Shown here: in pieces, positions 37,431-46,835 of the stretch
Position numbering within the stretch: position 1 is the first letter of the stretch
Layout of the letters: each line of letters begins with the position of its first letter
Origin: Oscillospiraceae bacterium
Lineage (GTDB): Bacteria; Bacillota; Clostridia; Oscillospirales; Ruminococcaceae
Direction of reading: 5' to 3'
Assembly (NCBI GenBank): GCA_030153485.1
Contig: JAGUQX010000003.1
Location: 62,001-126,000 of the forward strand
DNA length: 64,000 nucleotides
Made by a program: the position numbers and the translations under genes
Notes under the pieces: generated by a model
What the model was told of the DNA's origin: nothing
What the model saw: only the letters and a program-made list of their open reading frames with translations
Database searches by the model: none

Positions 37431-37727
37431 TTATATCATGCTTTCAAAAAACTCTATAGTTTTAGAACTTTCTTTAAGTTTAACAATAGCTTTTTTCCAG
37501 TCAGGTTTATACCCTGCGTGTTTTCCAACACGTTTTGCTCTACCTTTACAATTCATAGTTGTAACTTTTTCTACATCAACTTCAAATAATCTTTCAACTG
37601 CATGTGCAATTTCAATCTTATTTGTGTTTTTTGCAACTTTGAAAGTGTATTTTCTCTGATGTAAAGCAGCCATACTTCTCTCTGTAATAATAGGCTTTAT
37701 AATTATATCTTGAGATGTTTTAACCAT
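37431..37727 (-). CDS. rplW: 50S ribosomal protein L23
   Basis: 98 aa. IIIKPIITERSMAAL and FKVAKNTNKIEIAHAVERLFEVDV match the family. It is the main docking site for trigger factor at the tunnel exit. Its ATG overlaps the stop codon of rplD by one base. Confidence 0.96.
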   Translation of the reverse strand: MVKTSQDIIIKPIITERSMAALHQRKYTFKVAKNTNKIEIAHAVERLFEVDVEKVTTMNCKGRAKRVGKHAGYKPDWKKAIVKLKESSKTIEFFESMI

Positions 37728-38350
37728 TATGCATACACCTCCTCAATTTTAGAAACAGCATCTTTTACAACAATAAAACTATCATGATTTAAAATATCAT
37801 ATACGTTTAAAGTATTAACAAGTGTTGTTTTTACACCTGGAATATTATTTGCACTTTTTATAATTTTGCTATCAACTTCTGATAAAACAATAAGAGATTT
37901 TTTTCCTGTATTAAGGCTTCCAATCATTTTTATCATATCTTTTGTTTTATAGCTTTCTAAATATATTTTATCAACAACAATTATATTGTTTTCTAAAATT
38001 TTAGAAGATAGTGCAGATTTTAAGCCAAGTCTTTTTAGCTTTTTATTTAAAGAGAACCTATAGCTTCTAGGTTTTGGACCTAAAGCAACTCCCCCGTGTC
38101 TCCATTGTGGAGATCTTATAGATCCTTGTCTTGCGTTTCCTGTTCCTTTTTGTTTCCAAGGTTTTCTTCCGCCCCCTCTAACTTCCGTTCTTGTCAGAGT
38201 GGATTGGGTTCCTTGTCGTTGATTAGCAAGATAATTTACAACAACCTTATGCATAACCACAGGGTTAGGAGTTATTCCAAAAATTTCTTCTGAAACATCA
38301 ATTTTAGAAACTTCTTTTCCTGCCATATCATAAACAGATAAATTAGGCAT
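37727..38350 (-). CDS. rplD: 50S ribosomal protein L4
   Basis: 207 aa. The tunnel loop (GGGRKPWKQKGTGNARQGSIRSPQWRHGG, given in part: RKPWKQKGTGNARQGS) is intact. In some bacteria L4 also represses the S10 operon through the leader; the long leader before rpsJ here makes that worth considering. GGAGGAGTAATA precedes the ATG. Confidence 0.97.
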   Translation of the reverse strand: MPNLSVYDMAGKEVSKIDVSEEIFGITPNPVVMHKVVVNYLANQRQGTQSTLTRTEVRGGGRKPWKQKGTGNARQGSIRSPQWRHGGVALGPKPRSYRFSLNKKLKRLGLKSALSSKILENNIIVVDKIYLESYKTKDMIKMIGSLNTGKKSLIVLSEVDSKIIKSANNIPGVKTTLVNTLNVYDILNHDSFIVVKDAVSKIEEVYA

Positions 38351-38367
38351 TATTACTCCTCCTTCCT

Positions 38368-39003
38368 TTAAACCTTCTTAACGCTACTTTGTAAAGTAAC
38401 TATACCTTTTCTAGGTCCTGGTATAGCTCCTCTTATAGCTATAAGGTTATTTTCAATATCAATTTTTGCAACCTGCAGATTTTGAATAGTAACTCTCTCA
38501 GCTCCCATATGTCCAGGCATTTTTTTGCCCTTAAATATTCTAGAAGGATCCGAACAAGCCCCCATAGAACCAGCATGTCTATGAACAGGTCCAGTACCAT
38601 GAGTTTCTTTTAATTTAGAATTGTTGAATCTTTTAATAGTTCCAGCAAATCCTTTACCCTTGCTTATTCCAGTTACATCCACATAATCTCCATTTTCAAA
38701 AGAATCAACTTTAATCAAATCTCCAATATTCATATTGTCAAAATCATCATATTTAAATTCTCTTAGATGTCTTTTAAACGCAACATCAGCTTTTTGAAAA
38801 TGTCCTTTTCTTGGTTTGTTCACTCTTTGTGGTTTTATATCTCCAAACCCTATTTGTACAGCTCTATAACCATCTGTTTCTTCTGTCTTTTTTTGGACAA
38901 CAACACATGGTCCAGCTTGTATAACTGTTACAGGCACAAGTTTACCTGATTCATCGAAAAATTGAGTCATACCAACTTTTCTTCCAATAATTGCTTTTTT
39001 CAT
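38368..39003 (-). CDS. rplC: 50S ribosomal protein L3
   Basis: 211 aa. [19 protein letters not shown] at the N-terminus and the loop with [21 protein letters not shown] that reaches the peptidyl transferase centre. It starts assembly of the 50S 3' domain. TAGGAGGTAGG precedes the ATG. Confidence 0.97.
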   Translation of the reverse strand: MKKAIIGRKVGMTQFFDESGKLVPVTVIQAGPCVVVQKKTEETDGYRAVQIGFGDIKPQRVNKPRKGHFQKADVAFKRHLREFKYDDFDNMNIGDLIKVDSFENGDYVDVTGISKGKGFAGTIKRFNNSKLKETHGTGPVHRHAGSMGACSDPSRIFKGKKMPGHMGAERVTIQNLQVAKIDIENNLIAIRGAIPGPRKGIVTLQSSVKKV

Positions 39004-39064
39004 TTTTCCTACCTCCTAAGGTTATTGGTTGAGTTTTCTCAACATGACCCTGCAGCAAAGATAA

Positions 39065-39376
39065 TTAAAGTTTAATTTCAATATCAACGCCGGCAGGAAG
39101 GTCAAGATTTTGTAAAGATTCCACAGTTTTTGCGGAAGGTTTAATAATATCTATCAGTCTTTTATGAGTTCTCATTTCAAACTGTTCTCTGCTGTCTTTA
39201 TATTTATGAACAGCACGAAGAATTGTTATAATTTCTTTTTTTGTCGGCAGTGGGATCGGTCCAGCAACCATCGCTCCTGTTTTTTTAGCTTGATCAACAA
39301 TCTTAGAAGCTGCTAAATCAACTAGAGTATGATCATAACCCTTAAGTCTAACTCTGATTTTTTCCTTAATTGCCAT
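39065..39376 (-). CDS. rpsJ: 30S ribosomal protein S10 (NusE)
   Basis: 103 aa from ATG 39376, which begins [16 protein letters not shown] as in the family and follows AGGAGGCGACGAGA; a 20-residue upstream extension in the same frame is rejected. S10 is also a NusG/NusB partner in transcription. It is the first gene of the S10-spc-alpha operon and is preceded by a long structured leader. Confidence 0.97.
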   Translation of the reverse strand: MAIKEKIRVRLKGYDHTLVDLAASKIVDQAKKTGAMVAGPIPLPTKKEIITILRAVHKYKDSREQFEMRTHKRLIDIIKPSAKTVESLQNLDLPAGVDIEIKL

Positions 39377-39677
39377 TTCTCGTCGCCTCCTCTTTGAATT
39401 TACTAAGCGGCAAGACAGTATAATCCTAAACACCACCCGTGTGTTTGTGGTTTTTACAAATAAAAAACCTGAAAAAACTATATAGTTCTTCCGGGTTTTT
39501 TAAACAACAAATACACGATATATAAAAAGCCTAAAAAAGACTTTCAATTTTACAATTATATATATATTCATTCAGAATTATTTGTCGCCCGGTTTAAAAT
39601 CGGACATACTCCACGAAAAAACCCATAAAAATATGGCAACCTCTCGCTTCAACGCATATCGTGAACGCAATCACTCA
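39377..39677 (-). ncRNA. Long structured 5' leader of the S10 operon
   Basis: About 300 bases separate the promoter from rpsJ. On the minus strand GTTGCC (39635-39640) pairs with GGCGAC (39584-39589), enclosing a CCATA/TATGG hairpin and a CCG/CGG hairpin. A weak AAAGTC/GGCTTT hairpin (39529-39549) and a strong terminator-like hairpin (39463-39502) follow. This looks like a regulatory leader with an attenuator. I believe similar leaders precede rpsJ in other Firmicutes but cannot check. Confidence 0.55.
39456..39502 (-). terminator. Terminator-like hairpin in the rpsJ leader
   Basis: On the minus strand an 8-bp AAAAAACC/GGTTTTTT stem, one mismatch, then a 10-bp AT-rich stem capped by TA, followed by TTTTTTATTT. 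It lies about 90 bases before rpsJ and downstream of the predicted promoter, so it is likely an attenuator. It could instead end proS transcripts. Confidence 0.7.
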
Positions 39678-39683
39678 TATATA

Positions 39684-39712
39684 ATAATACACGATATTAT
39701 AAACAATTGCAA
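39684..39712 (-). promoter_or_regulatory. Probable promoter of the S10-spc-alpha operon
   Basis: On the minus strand TTGCAA (39707-39712), 17 bases, then TATTAT (39684-39689). It lies between the end of proS and the structured leader. Confidence 0.5.
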
Positions 39713-39745
39713 GTAATTTTATCATTTATATTATAAATAATAAAA

Positions 39746-41185
39746 TTAATATGATTTCCCCCAAACAACCATATGCTTGCTCTCTTTTCCACAGCAAATA
39801 CAAACATCTGATATCTTTTCTTGTTCAAAAGGAATACATCTAGAAGATAATCCCAGTTCATTTTTAACCTTATCTTCACAATTGATATCTCCACACCACA
39901 TGGATTTTATAAAACCGACATTATCCTCTACTATATTTGAAAAACTTTCCCAGCTATCAACTGCGTAAGTTCTATCTTCTAAGTTTTTATAGGCCTTATT
40001 ATATAACGATTGTTGTATATCTTTTAACACTTCTAAAACTTTTGACTCTATATTATCTAAAGCTACAAAAATCTTTTCTCTATTATCTCTTCTAACCAAC
40101 ACACATTGATTTTTTTCTATATCTTTTGGCCCTATCTCCAATCTAACAGGAACTCCCTGCATTTCATATTGACTAAATTTCCAGCCAGGACTGTTATCAG
40201 AAATATCTAATTTAACCCTGCATATATTAGAAAGTCTTTTTTCTATACCTTTACAAGTATCAACAACAATATCTTTTTTCATCATAATAGGAACAATCCC
40301 TACTTGAATGGGCGCAACCATTGGCGGAAGTATTAGTCCATTGTCATCACCATGACTCATAATAATTGCACCTATAAGTCGTGTGGAAATTCCCCATGAA
40401 GTTTGATGAGGATATCCAAGACTATTATCTTTTTTAGAAAATTTTATATCAAACGCTTTAGAAAATCCATCCCCAAAATAATGGCTAGTTCCACTCTGTA
40501 GAGAAACTCCATTATGCATCATCGCTTCTATTGTATAGGTTTTTTCCGCTCCTGCAAATTTTTCTTTAGCTGTTTTTTCCCCTTTTAAAACAGGAATAGC
40601 TAAAACTTCTTTACAAAAATCTGCATAAATATCTAGCATCCTATTAGTTTCTTCAAGAGCATCCTCTTTAGTTTCATGCATTGTATGCCCTTCTTGCCAT
40701 AAAAATTCTACTGATCTAAGAAAAGGTCTTGTAGTTTTTTCCCATCTAACAACGCTACACCATTGATTGTATAATTTTGGAAGATCTCTATACGATTGAA
40801 TTATAGTTTTATAATGCTCACAAAATAAAACTTCTGATGTTGGCCTAACGCATAATCTTTCAAATAGTTTTTCATCACCACCATGGGTAACCCAAGCAAC
40901 TTCGGGAGCAAAACCTTCTACATGATTTTTTTCTTTTTCCAATAAACTTTCTGGAATAAACATAGGCATATAAACATTTTCATGTCCTGTTTCTTTAAAT
41001 CTTCTATCAAGATCTTTTTGTATATTTTCCCATATAGCATATCCATAGGGACGTATAATCATACAACCCTTTACGCTGGAATAATCTGTAAGTTCTGCTT
41101 TTTTTACAACATCAGTATACCATTTTGCAAAATCTTCTTCCATAGAAGTTATCTCTTGTACAAATTTTTGTTTTTTATCTCCCAC
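39746..41185 (-). CDS. proS: Prolyl-tRNA synthetase, type 3 (archaeal/eukaryotic-like)
   Basis: A 479-aa class II synthetase that charges tRNA-Pro. It lacks the bacterial editing insertion and has the archaeal-type layout: catalytic core with [13 protein letters not shown] (motif 2 region, about residues 115-127) and [18 protein letters not shown], an anticodon domain from about 285, and a C-terminal domain with [18 protein letters not shown]. It starts with GTG behind AGGAGG. It follows acpP at the end of the FAS block, with a hairpin between. No T-box leader is present. Confidence 0.95.
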   Translation of the reverse strand: MGDKKQKFVQEITSMEEDFAKWYTDVVKKAELTDYSSVKGCMIIRPYGYAIWENIQKDLDRRFKETGHENVYMPMFIPESLLEKEKNHVEGFAPEVAWVTHGGDEKLFERLCVRPTSEVLFCEHYKTIIQSYRDLPKLYNQWCSVVRWEKTTRPFLRSVEFLWQEGHTMHETKEDALEETNRMLDIYADFCKEVLAIPVLKGEKTAKEKFAGAEKTYTIEAMMHNGVSLQSGTSHYFGDGFSKAFDIKFSKKDNSLGYPHQTSWGISTRLIGAIIMSHGDDNGLILPPMVAPIQVGIVPIMMKKDIVVDTCKGIEKRLSNICRVKLDISDNSPGWKFSQYEMQGVPVRLEIGPKDIEKNQCVLVRRDNREKIFVALDNIESKVLEVLKDIQQSLYNKAYKNLEDRTYAVDSWESFSNIVEDNVGFIKSMWCGDINCEDKVKNELGLSSRCIPFEQEKISDVCICCGKESKHMVVWGKSY

Positions 41186-41207
41186 AATATTAACCCTCCT
41201 ATATCAT

Positions 41208-41247
41208 AATAAATTAGTTCACCATAATATTGGTGAACTAATTTATT
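41208..41247 (-). terminator. Hairpin between acpP and proS
   Basis: A 17-bp perfect stem (41208-41224 with 41231-41247) closed by six bases. It overlaps the acpP stop codon. The T-tract on the minus strand is poor, so it may be a weak terminator or an RNA-stabilising 3' hairpin between FAS and proS. Confidence 0.55.
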
Positions 41248-41473
41248 ATTTATTTAACTCAATATGTTTAACTATATCTCCCACCGTTTTCATATCCTCA
41301 ACTTTATCATCAGGAACCTCTAAATCAAATTCTTCTTCTATAGACATAACAAGATCTACAACATCTAAAGAGTCTGCACCCAAATCATCAATTATAGAAG
41401 ACTCTAATGTTATTATCCCTTCTTCTACATCCAACTGATCACATAAAATAACTTTAACTTTTTCTAAAACCAT
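41246..41473 (-). CDS. acpP: Acyl carrier protein
   Basis: A 75-aa acidic four-helix carrier. The phosphopantetheine Ser is in [12 protein letters not shown] (about residue 36), preceded by IIDDL and followed by [11 protein letters not shown] 41473 is used; an in-frame TTG lies inside the GGAGG. AcpS (19342) modifies it. It is the last gene of the FAS operon, unlike the more usual place near fabH or fabD. Confidence 0.96.
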   Translation of the reverse strand: MVLEKVKVILCDQLDVEEGIITLESSIIDDLGADSLDVVDLVMSIEEEFDLEVPDDKVEDMKTVGDIVKHIELNK

Positions 41474-41518
41474 AATATCCTCCAACTTTTTATTTTTATA
41501 TAAATAGCTGTATAACTA

Positions 41519-42337
41519 TTATAAACTAGATTTGTCTTCAAAAAATTCGCCAATTTTTCTGAATTTATTATATCTGTTAATTAATAAAGTTTCAATATCT
41601 TTTTTCAATAATTCTGAAATAGTTTTGTTTAAATATTCTTTTAAATTACATGCTGTTTTCTCAGGATCTTTATGAGCACCTCCGAAAGATTCTTTTATTA
41701 TATCGTCTGCTATCTTAAAAGAAATTAAATCTTCAGCTGTTATCTTCATAATATCGGCCGCTTTCTTTTCTTTAGAAGGATCTTTCCATAATATAGTTGC
41801 ACAACCACGAGGAGATATGACAGAATAAACAGTATTTTCTAGCATAGCCAATCTATCACAAACACCAAGAGCTAAAGCACCACCGCTTCCTCCCTCTCCT
41901 AAAACTACAGAAATAATAGGTGTTTTTAAATTAAAAAAGCTCATAATATTTCTAGCTATAGCTTCCCCTTGACCTCTCTGCTCTGCTTCTACTCCACAAA
42001 ATGCTCCTGGAGTGTCTATAAAACATATAATAGGTCGTTTAAATTTTTCTGCTTGTTTTGCTAATCTTAATGCTTTTCTATAACCTTCTGGATGTGCCAT
42101 GCCAAAATTACTTTGTTTATTTTCTTCTATATTTTTACCTTTAACATTAGAAATAATAGTTACCGGCATTCCATCCAACTTGGCTATGCCACCTGTTATA
42201 GCCAAGTCATCTCCAAAATATCTATCGCCATGAAATTCATAATACATATCGAAGATTAAATGGATATAATCTTTAATAGTAGGTCTATCTTTCTCTCTTA
42301 TAATATTAATTTTAGACCAAGAAGATAAATCATTCAT
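41519..42337 (-). CDS. accA: Acetyl-CoA carboxylase, carboxyltransferase subunit alpha
   Basis: 272 aa from ATG 42337, which follows TGGAGGG and overlaps the end of accD (ATGAATGA). With AccD it transfers CO2 from biotin to acetyl-CoA to make malonyl-CoA. Crotonase-fold motifs such as CFIDTPGAFCGVEAEQRGQGEAIA and GEGGSGGALALG (oxyanion holes) are clear. It is shorter at the N-terminus than the E. coli subunit, as in other Firmicutes. Confidence 0.95.
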   Translation of the reverse strand: MNDLSSWSKINIIREKDRPTIKDYIHLIFDMYYEFHGDRYFGDDLAITGGIAKLDGMPVTIISNVKGKNIEENKQSNFGMAHPEGYRKALRLAKQAEKFKRPIICFIDTPGAFCGVEAEQRGQGEAIARNIMSFFNLKTPIISVVLGEGGSGGALALGVCDRLAMLENTVYSVISPRGCATILWKDPSKEKKAADIMKITAEDLISFKIADDIIKESFGGAHKDPEKTACNLKEYLNKTISELLKKDIETLLINRYNKFRKIGEFFEDKSSL

Positions 42338-43235
42338 TATTAAGTTTCCCTCCATCTGTCTCCTTAGAAAAATCATGTAAATCTAATATATTATAGATCG
42401 TGTTTTTCATATTAACCCTATCTACAATCATATCCACAAACCCATGTTCTAGCATAAACTCTGCTGTTTGAAAATCATCAGGAAGCTTTTGTTTTATGGT
42501 GCCTTCTATAACTCTTCTTCCTGCAAACCCTATTAGAATTTTTGGTTCTGCTATTATTATATCTCCTAAAGATGCAAAAGAAGCAGTAACTCCACCCGTT
42601 GTTGGATCAGTCATAACAGATATATACAAAAGTCCTGCGTCATTATGCTTAGAAACCGAAGCAGCTGTTTTAGCCATCTGCATAAGGGATATTATCCCCT
42701 CTTGCATCCTCGCTCCTCCGCTTGCAGAAAAAAGAACAACAGAAAGCTTTTTTTCTATAGCATTTTCAAAAGCTCTTGATATTTTTTCTCCAACAACAGA
42801 ACCCATAGAACCCATCATAAAATTAGATTCCATTATAATAATTACAGATAATTTTGAAAATATCTTTCCTTCACCTGTTTTAACTGCATCATTTTCGCCA
42901 GAAATAAGTTTAGCCTGTTCTATTTTTTTGTCATAATCGGGAAAGTTAAGCGGATTTTTACTAGACAGATATTCATCATATTCAACAAATGTTCCTTCAT
43001 CTATTATCATGTTTATCCGCTCTTTAGAACTAAGTCTAGAGTGATAGTTGCATTCTAGACAAACTTTTTGGTTTTTTTCAAACTCATCCATAAATGTCAA
43101 TTCTTGACAACGGGGACATTTAAATAACAAGTCTGGAGGTATAGCCATTTTTCTATTCTTTTTTCCCTTAATAGGCTTAGATTTATTGTCATAATCTATG
43201 CGGGATTTTATTGAATTAAAAAAATCATCAAGCAA
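42330..43235 (-). CDS. accD: Acetyl-CoA carboxylase, carboxyltransferase subunit beta
   Basis: 301 aa. The N-terminal zinc ribbon CPRCQELTF ... CLECNYH (about residues 38-61) is intact, and the crotonase domain follows, with SASGGARMQEGIISLMQMAKT (about 168-188) and the GGVTASFASLGDIIIAEP segment. It partners AccA; the overlapping genes support stoichiometric synthesis. Confidence 0.96.
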   Translation of the reverse strand: MLDDFFNSIKSRIDYDNKSKPIKGKKNRKMAIPPDLLFKCPRCQELTFMDEFEKNQKVCLECNYHSRLSSKERINMIIDEGTFVEYDEYLSSKNPLNFPDYDKKIEQAKLISGENDAVKTGEGKIFSKLSVIIIMESNFMMGSMGSVVGEKISRAFENAIEKKLSVVLFSASGGARMQEGIISLMQMAKTAASVSKHNDAGLLYISVMTDPTTGGVTASFASLGDIIIAEPKILIGFAGRRVIEGTIKQKLPDDFQTAEFMLEHGFVDMIVDRVNMKNTIYNILDLHDFSKETDGGKLNNE

Positions 43236-43250
43236 AACGAAAACCTCCTA

Positions 43251-44600
43251 TCAATCACTATAAAAATTTTTTCTATCTATATACCCAATATCATAATTTC
43301 CATCTATAAAATCTTTATCTTTTAAGATTCGAAGATGAAAATCGATATTAGTGTCAACTCCATCTACTAAAAATTCCGCTAAGGCAGATTTCATTTTTAA
43401 TATCGCTTCTTCTCTATTTTTTCCATACACTATAAGCTTTGCAATCATACTATCATAATATGGCGTAATAGTATATCCAGCATAAATACTACTATCTATT
43501 CTTATTCCTGGACCACCTGGCATATGAATACCTAAAATTTTTCCAGGTGATGGACGAAATCCTAGATATGGATTTTCTGCATTTATTCGACACTCTATAG
43601 AATGTCCTTTAATTTTGATATCTTGTTGTACTATTGAAAGTTTTTTTCCATAAGAAATATTAATCTGTTCCTTTATTATATCTACACCCGTAACAAATTC
43701 TGTTACAGGGTGTTCAACCTGTATCCTTGTATTCATCTCCATAAAATAAAAGTCATTATTCTTATCTAGAAGATATTCGATAGTTCCAACACTATAATAT
43801 CCACAAAATTTAGCCGCTTCGATAGAAATATCTCCCATTTTTTTTCTAAGCTCTTGTGATATTCCAACACTTGGAGATTCTTCTATAACTTTTTGGTTTC
43901 TCCGCTGTAAAGAACAGTCGCGTTCTCCAAGATGAACAAAATTTCCGTGTTTATCAGCTAAAATTTGGAACTCTATATGCCTCGGATTTTCTATAAATTT
44001 TTCTATATAAACTCCATCATTTCCAAAACACGCCTTAGCCTCATTTCTTGCACTATCTAAATTTGATTCTAAATCTGCTCTACCTTGGACAAGACGAATC
44101 CCTTTTCCTCCTCCTCCAAAAGTTGCTTTTATCATTACTGGATATCCTATTTTTTCCGCTATTGCTTCCGCTTCAGATAATGTGTAAATAATTCCCTCAG
44201 ATCCTGGAATAACAGGGACACCTGCTTTTTTCATAGTTTCTTTTGAAGAAATCTTATCCCCCATCAGCCTTATAGAGTTTGATGAAGGTCCTATAAATTC
44301 AACTCCACACATCTTACATTTATTAGCAAAATCTGCATTTTCAGAGAGAAATCCAAATCCAGGATGAACGGCATCAGAATCGGTTACCTCACATGCAGCA
44401 AGTATAGATTTTATATTTAGATAACTATGTATGCTATTTGCGGGTCCAATACAAACAGACTCATCTGCTAGTTTTACATGTAAAGAATTTTTATCAACAT
44501 CAGAAAAAACAGCAACTGTTCTTATTCCAAGCTCTCTGCAAGCTCTAATAATCCTTACCGCTATCTCTCCTCTATTAGCTATTAAAATCTTTTCAAACAT
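43251..44600 (-). CDS. accC: Acetyl-CoA carboxylase, biotin carboxylase subunit
   Basis: A 449-aa ATP-grasp enzyme that carboxylates biotin on AccB. N-domain MFEKILIANRGEIAVRIIRA, the ATP-grasp loop KATFGGGGKGIRLV (about 159-172), ERDCSLQRRNQKVIEE, and EMNTRIQVEHPVTE with the catalytic Arg and Glu. The C-domain ends normally. GGAGGAGTATT precedes the ATG. Confidence 0.97.
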   Translation of the reverse strand: MFEKILIANRGEIAVRIIRACRELGIRTVAVFSDVDKNSLHVKLADESVCIGPANSIHSYLNIKSILAACEVTDSDAVHPGFGFLSENADFANKCKMCGVEFIGPSSNSIRLMGDKISSKETMKKAGVPVIPGSEGIIYTLSEAEAIAEKIGYPVMIKATFGGGGKGIRLVQGRADLESNLDSARNEAKACFGNDGVYIEKFIENPRHIEFQILADKHGNFVHLGERDCSLQRRNQKVIEESPSVGISQELRKKMGDISIEAAKFCGYYSVGTIEYLLDKNNDFYFMEMNTRIQVEHPVTEFVTGVDIIKEQINISYGKKLSIVQQDIKIKGHSIECRINAENPYLGFRPSPGKILGIHMPGGPGIRIDSSIYAGYTITPYYDSMIAKLIVYGKNREEAILKMKSALAEFLVDGVDTNIDFHLRILKDKDFIDGNYDIGYIDRKNFYSD

Positions 44601-44624
44601 AATACTCCTCCATTATTGAAAAAA

Positions 44625-45059
44625 CTATTCTCCAATTGCAAAAGTTAATTCTGACGTAACCGCCCTTTCATCACCAACATAAGCAATAGCTTTTCCAACT
44701 CCTATAGGACCCTTCTTTTTAATCATCTCTACAACAAGTGTCAATGTCTCGCCTGGCAAAACTTTTCGACGAAATCTAGTTTTATCTATCCCAGCAAAAA
44801 AAGCAAGTTTCCCTTTATTTTCTTCTAAAGAGAGGGCACATACAGCACCAGCTTGTGCTAACATTTCAACAATTAAAACTCCTGGTTGAACCGGAAAAGA
44901 TGGAAAATGTCCTTTAAACCACTCTTCATCTAAAGAAAGTTTTTTTCTAGCAACAACTCTTTCCCCCGGTATAAGCTCTATAACATCATCTATTAAAAGG
45001 AATGGATCTCTATGAGGAATAATTTCTTTTATCTGATCTTTATTTAACAAAATATCCAT
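44625..45059 (-). CDS. fabZ: 3-hydroxyacyl-ACP dehydratase FabZ
   Basis: A 144-aa hot-dog protein. IPHRDPFLLIDDV and GHFPSFPVQPGVLIVEMLAQAGAV hold the catalytic His and Glu. It dehydrates 3-hydroxyacyl-ACP in the elongation cycle. FabA is not in the window, so unsaturated fatty acids would need another route (not seen here). Confidence 0.96.
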   Translation of the reverse strand: MDILLNKDQIKEIIPHRDPFLLIDDVIELIPGERVVARKKLSLDEEWFKGHFPSFPVQPGVLIVEMLAQAGAVCALSLEENKGKLAFFAGIDKTRFRRKVLPGETLTLVVEMIKKKGPIGVGKAIAYVGDERAVTSELTFAIGE

Positions 45060-45077
45060 ATCAAATCTCCAATAATA

Positions 45078-45527
45078 TTATTTTATACTTACAATAGACT
45101 GTCCGTATTCTATAGACTCGCCATTTTCTATAAATATCTTTTCAACTATTCCATCAAATTGACTTTGAATCTCATTCATTATCTTCATAGATTCTATTAT
45201 ACATAAAGTTTGTCCAATTTTTACACTAGTTCCAACCTCTATAAAAGGTTTTTTTCCTTCTCCAGCGGAAATATAAAAAGTTCCTACTATAGGAGATTTT
45301 ATAATAGATCCCAAAATATCTTCTTTAGTAGGCTTTGACTTAAGAGATAAATTATTAATCAAAGGTTTTTTTTCTTCATTTATTATACCCTCATTTTTAG
45401 AAAAATAAGTAGTTTCATTTATTTTTTCTGCTTCAAACTCAAATTCCCCATCTTTCAAATATATGCGATTTAATTTCTTGTCATCCATAACATCTATAAG
45501 TTTATCAATTATATCCATATATATCAT
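45078..45527 (-). CDS. accB: Biotin carboxyl carrier protein of acetyl-CoA carboxylase
   Basis: 149 aa. A variable N-terminal helix and linker (about residues 1-75), then the biotinyl domain with CIIESMKIMNEIQS (about 114-127), where the Lys between two Met accepts biotin, and the thumb-like IVGTFYIS segment. The first ATG (45527) is 10 bases behind AGGAGG; a second ATG is three codons later. Confidence 0.95.
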   Translation of the reverse strand: MIYMDIIDKLIDVMDDKKLNRIYLKDGEFEFEAEKINETTYFSKNEGIINEEKKPLINNLSLKSKPTKEDILGSIIKSPIVGTFYISAGEGKKPFIEVGTSVKIGQTLCIIESMKIMNEIQSQFDGIVEKIFIENGESIEYGQSIVSIK

Positions 45528-45569
45528 CTACAGATATCCTCCTAAAATATTTATATATAAATTATACTA

Positions 45570-46802
45570 CTAATATTTTTTCAAACATATTGTAACATTA
45601 TGTCCACCAAATCCTAGCGAATTGGATATTGCGTAGTTTATATCTTTATAAACTCCACCATCTGTTAGATAATTTAAGTCGCAATCGGGATCAGGAATTT
45701 TGAAACCAACTGTACCAGGTATAAATCCTTCTTTTAAAGCAAGGGCGGTAATAATCGCTTCTATTCCTGCTGCTGCTCCTAAAAGATGTCCTGTGATAGA
45801 TTTTGTAGAGCTAATCAATGTTCTTTTACTTCTATCTAATCCCAATGCCTTTTTTATCGCCAATGTTTCTATTTTATCATTTAAAGGGGTAGAAGTTCCA
45901 TGAGCGTTTATATATATATCCTCATCTATAGGAACATCTCCCTCTTCCATAGCAAGTGTCATAGATTTAGCTGCACCCTCCCCAGAAGAGTCAGGACTTG
46001 TTATATGATGAGCGTCACCAGTTGCTCCATACCCAATTATCTCACAATATATTTTTGCACCTCTTGATTTTGCATGTTCCAATTCTTCTAAAATTAAAAT
46101 AGCCCCCCCTTCCCCCATGACAAATCCATTTCTTTCTAGATCAAAAGGAATAGAAGCTCTGTCTGGATCTTCAGAATTGGACAGGGCTTTCATATTATTA
46201 AAACCTGCCATAGCAAATTTAGATAAAGCCGCTTCTGCCCCTCCTGTAATACATATATCTAAATAACCATGCTTAATATTTCTAAAAGCTTCTCCTATAG
46301 CATGTGCAGAGCTTGAGCAAGCACTAACAGGGGCATAATTTATACCCTTAAACCCCGTCTTAATACCTATTACACCAGATGCTATATTAGTAATCATCAT
46401 AGGAATAAGAAAAACAGAAACTCTACTCTCTCCTTTTGCAAAATAAGAAGTATGCTCTTTTTCTATCGTCTGCATGCCTCCTATGCCACTCCCAACTATG
46501 ACACCAGCTCTATATGGATCAATTCCTTTAAAATCTGTTCCTGTATCTTTTAACGCATCAATAGCTGCAGCAACAGCATATTGACAAAATCTATCTGTTC
46601 GTCTAACTTCTTTTTTTTCTATATAATCTGTAATTTCAAAATTTTTGACACTAGCCGCAACATGAACATCAAAATCTGAAGTATCAAAAAAATCTATTTT
46701 AGATATTCCGTGATTTCCAGATTTAATATTTTTAAATATAGTTTCTATATCATTCCCAATAGGTGTGATTGCGCCAATACCAGTCACAACAACTCTTTTC
46801 AT
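45570..46802 (-). CDS. fabF: 3-oxoacyl-ACP synthase II FabF
   Basis: 410 aa from ATG 46802 (AAAGGGG upstream). A condensing enzyme with the catalytic triad: Cys in VSACSSSAHAIGEAF (about residue 162), His in INAHGTSTPLND (about 300) and His in SITGHLLGAAAG (about 337). It elongates acyl-ACP with malonyl-ACP. It is the only KAS I/II-type gene in the window. Confidence 0.96.
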   Translation of the reverse strand: MKRVVVTGIGAITPIGNDIETIFKNIKSGNHGISKIDFFDTSDFDVHVAASVKNFEITDYIEKKEVRRTDRFCQYAVAAAIDALKDTGTDFKGIDPYRAGVIVGSGIGGMQTIEKEHTSYFAKGESRVSVFLIPMMITNIASGVIGIKTGFKGINYAPVSACSSSAHAIGEAFRNIKHGYLDICITGGAEAALSKFAMAGFNNMKALSNSEDPDRASIPFDLERNGFVMGEGGAILILEELEHAKSRGAKIYCEIIGYGATGDAHHITSPDSSGEGAAKSMTLAMEEGDVPIDEDIYINAHGTSTPLNDKIETLAIKKALGLDRSKRTLISSTKSITGHLLGAAAGIEAIITALALKEGFIPGTVGFKIPDPDCDLNYLTDGGVYKDINYAISNSLGFGGHNVTICLKKY

Positions 46803-46835
46803 CCTCAACAACCCCTTTTATTCTTATATGAAAAA

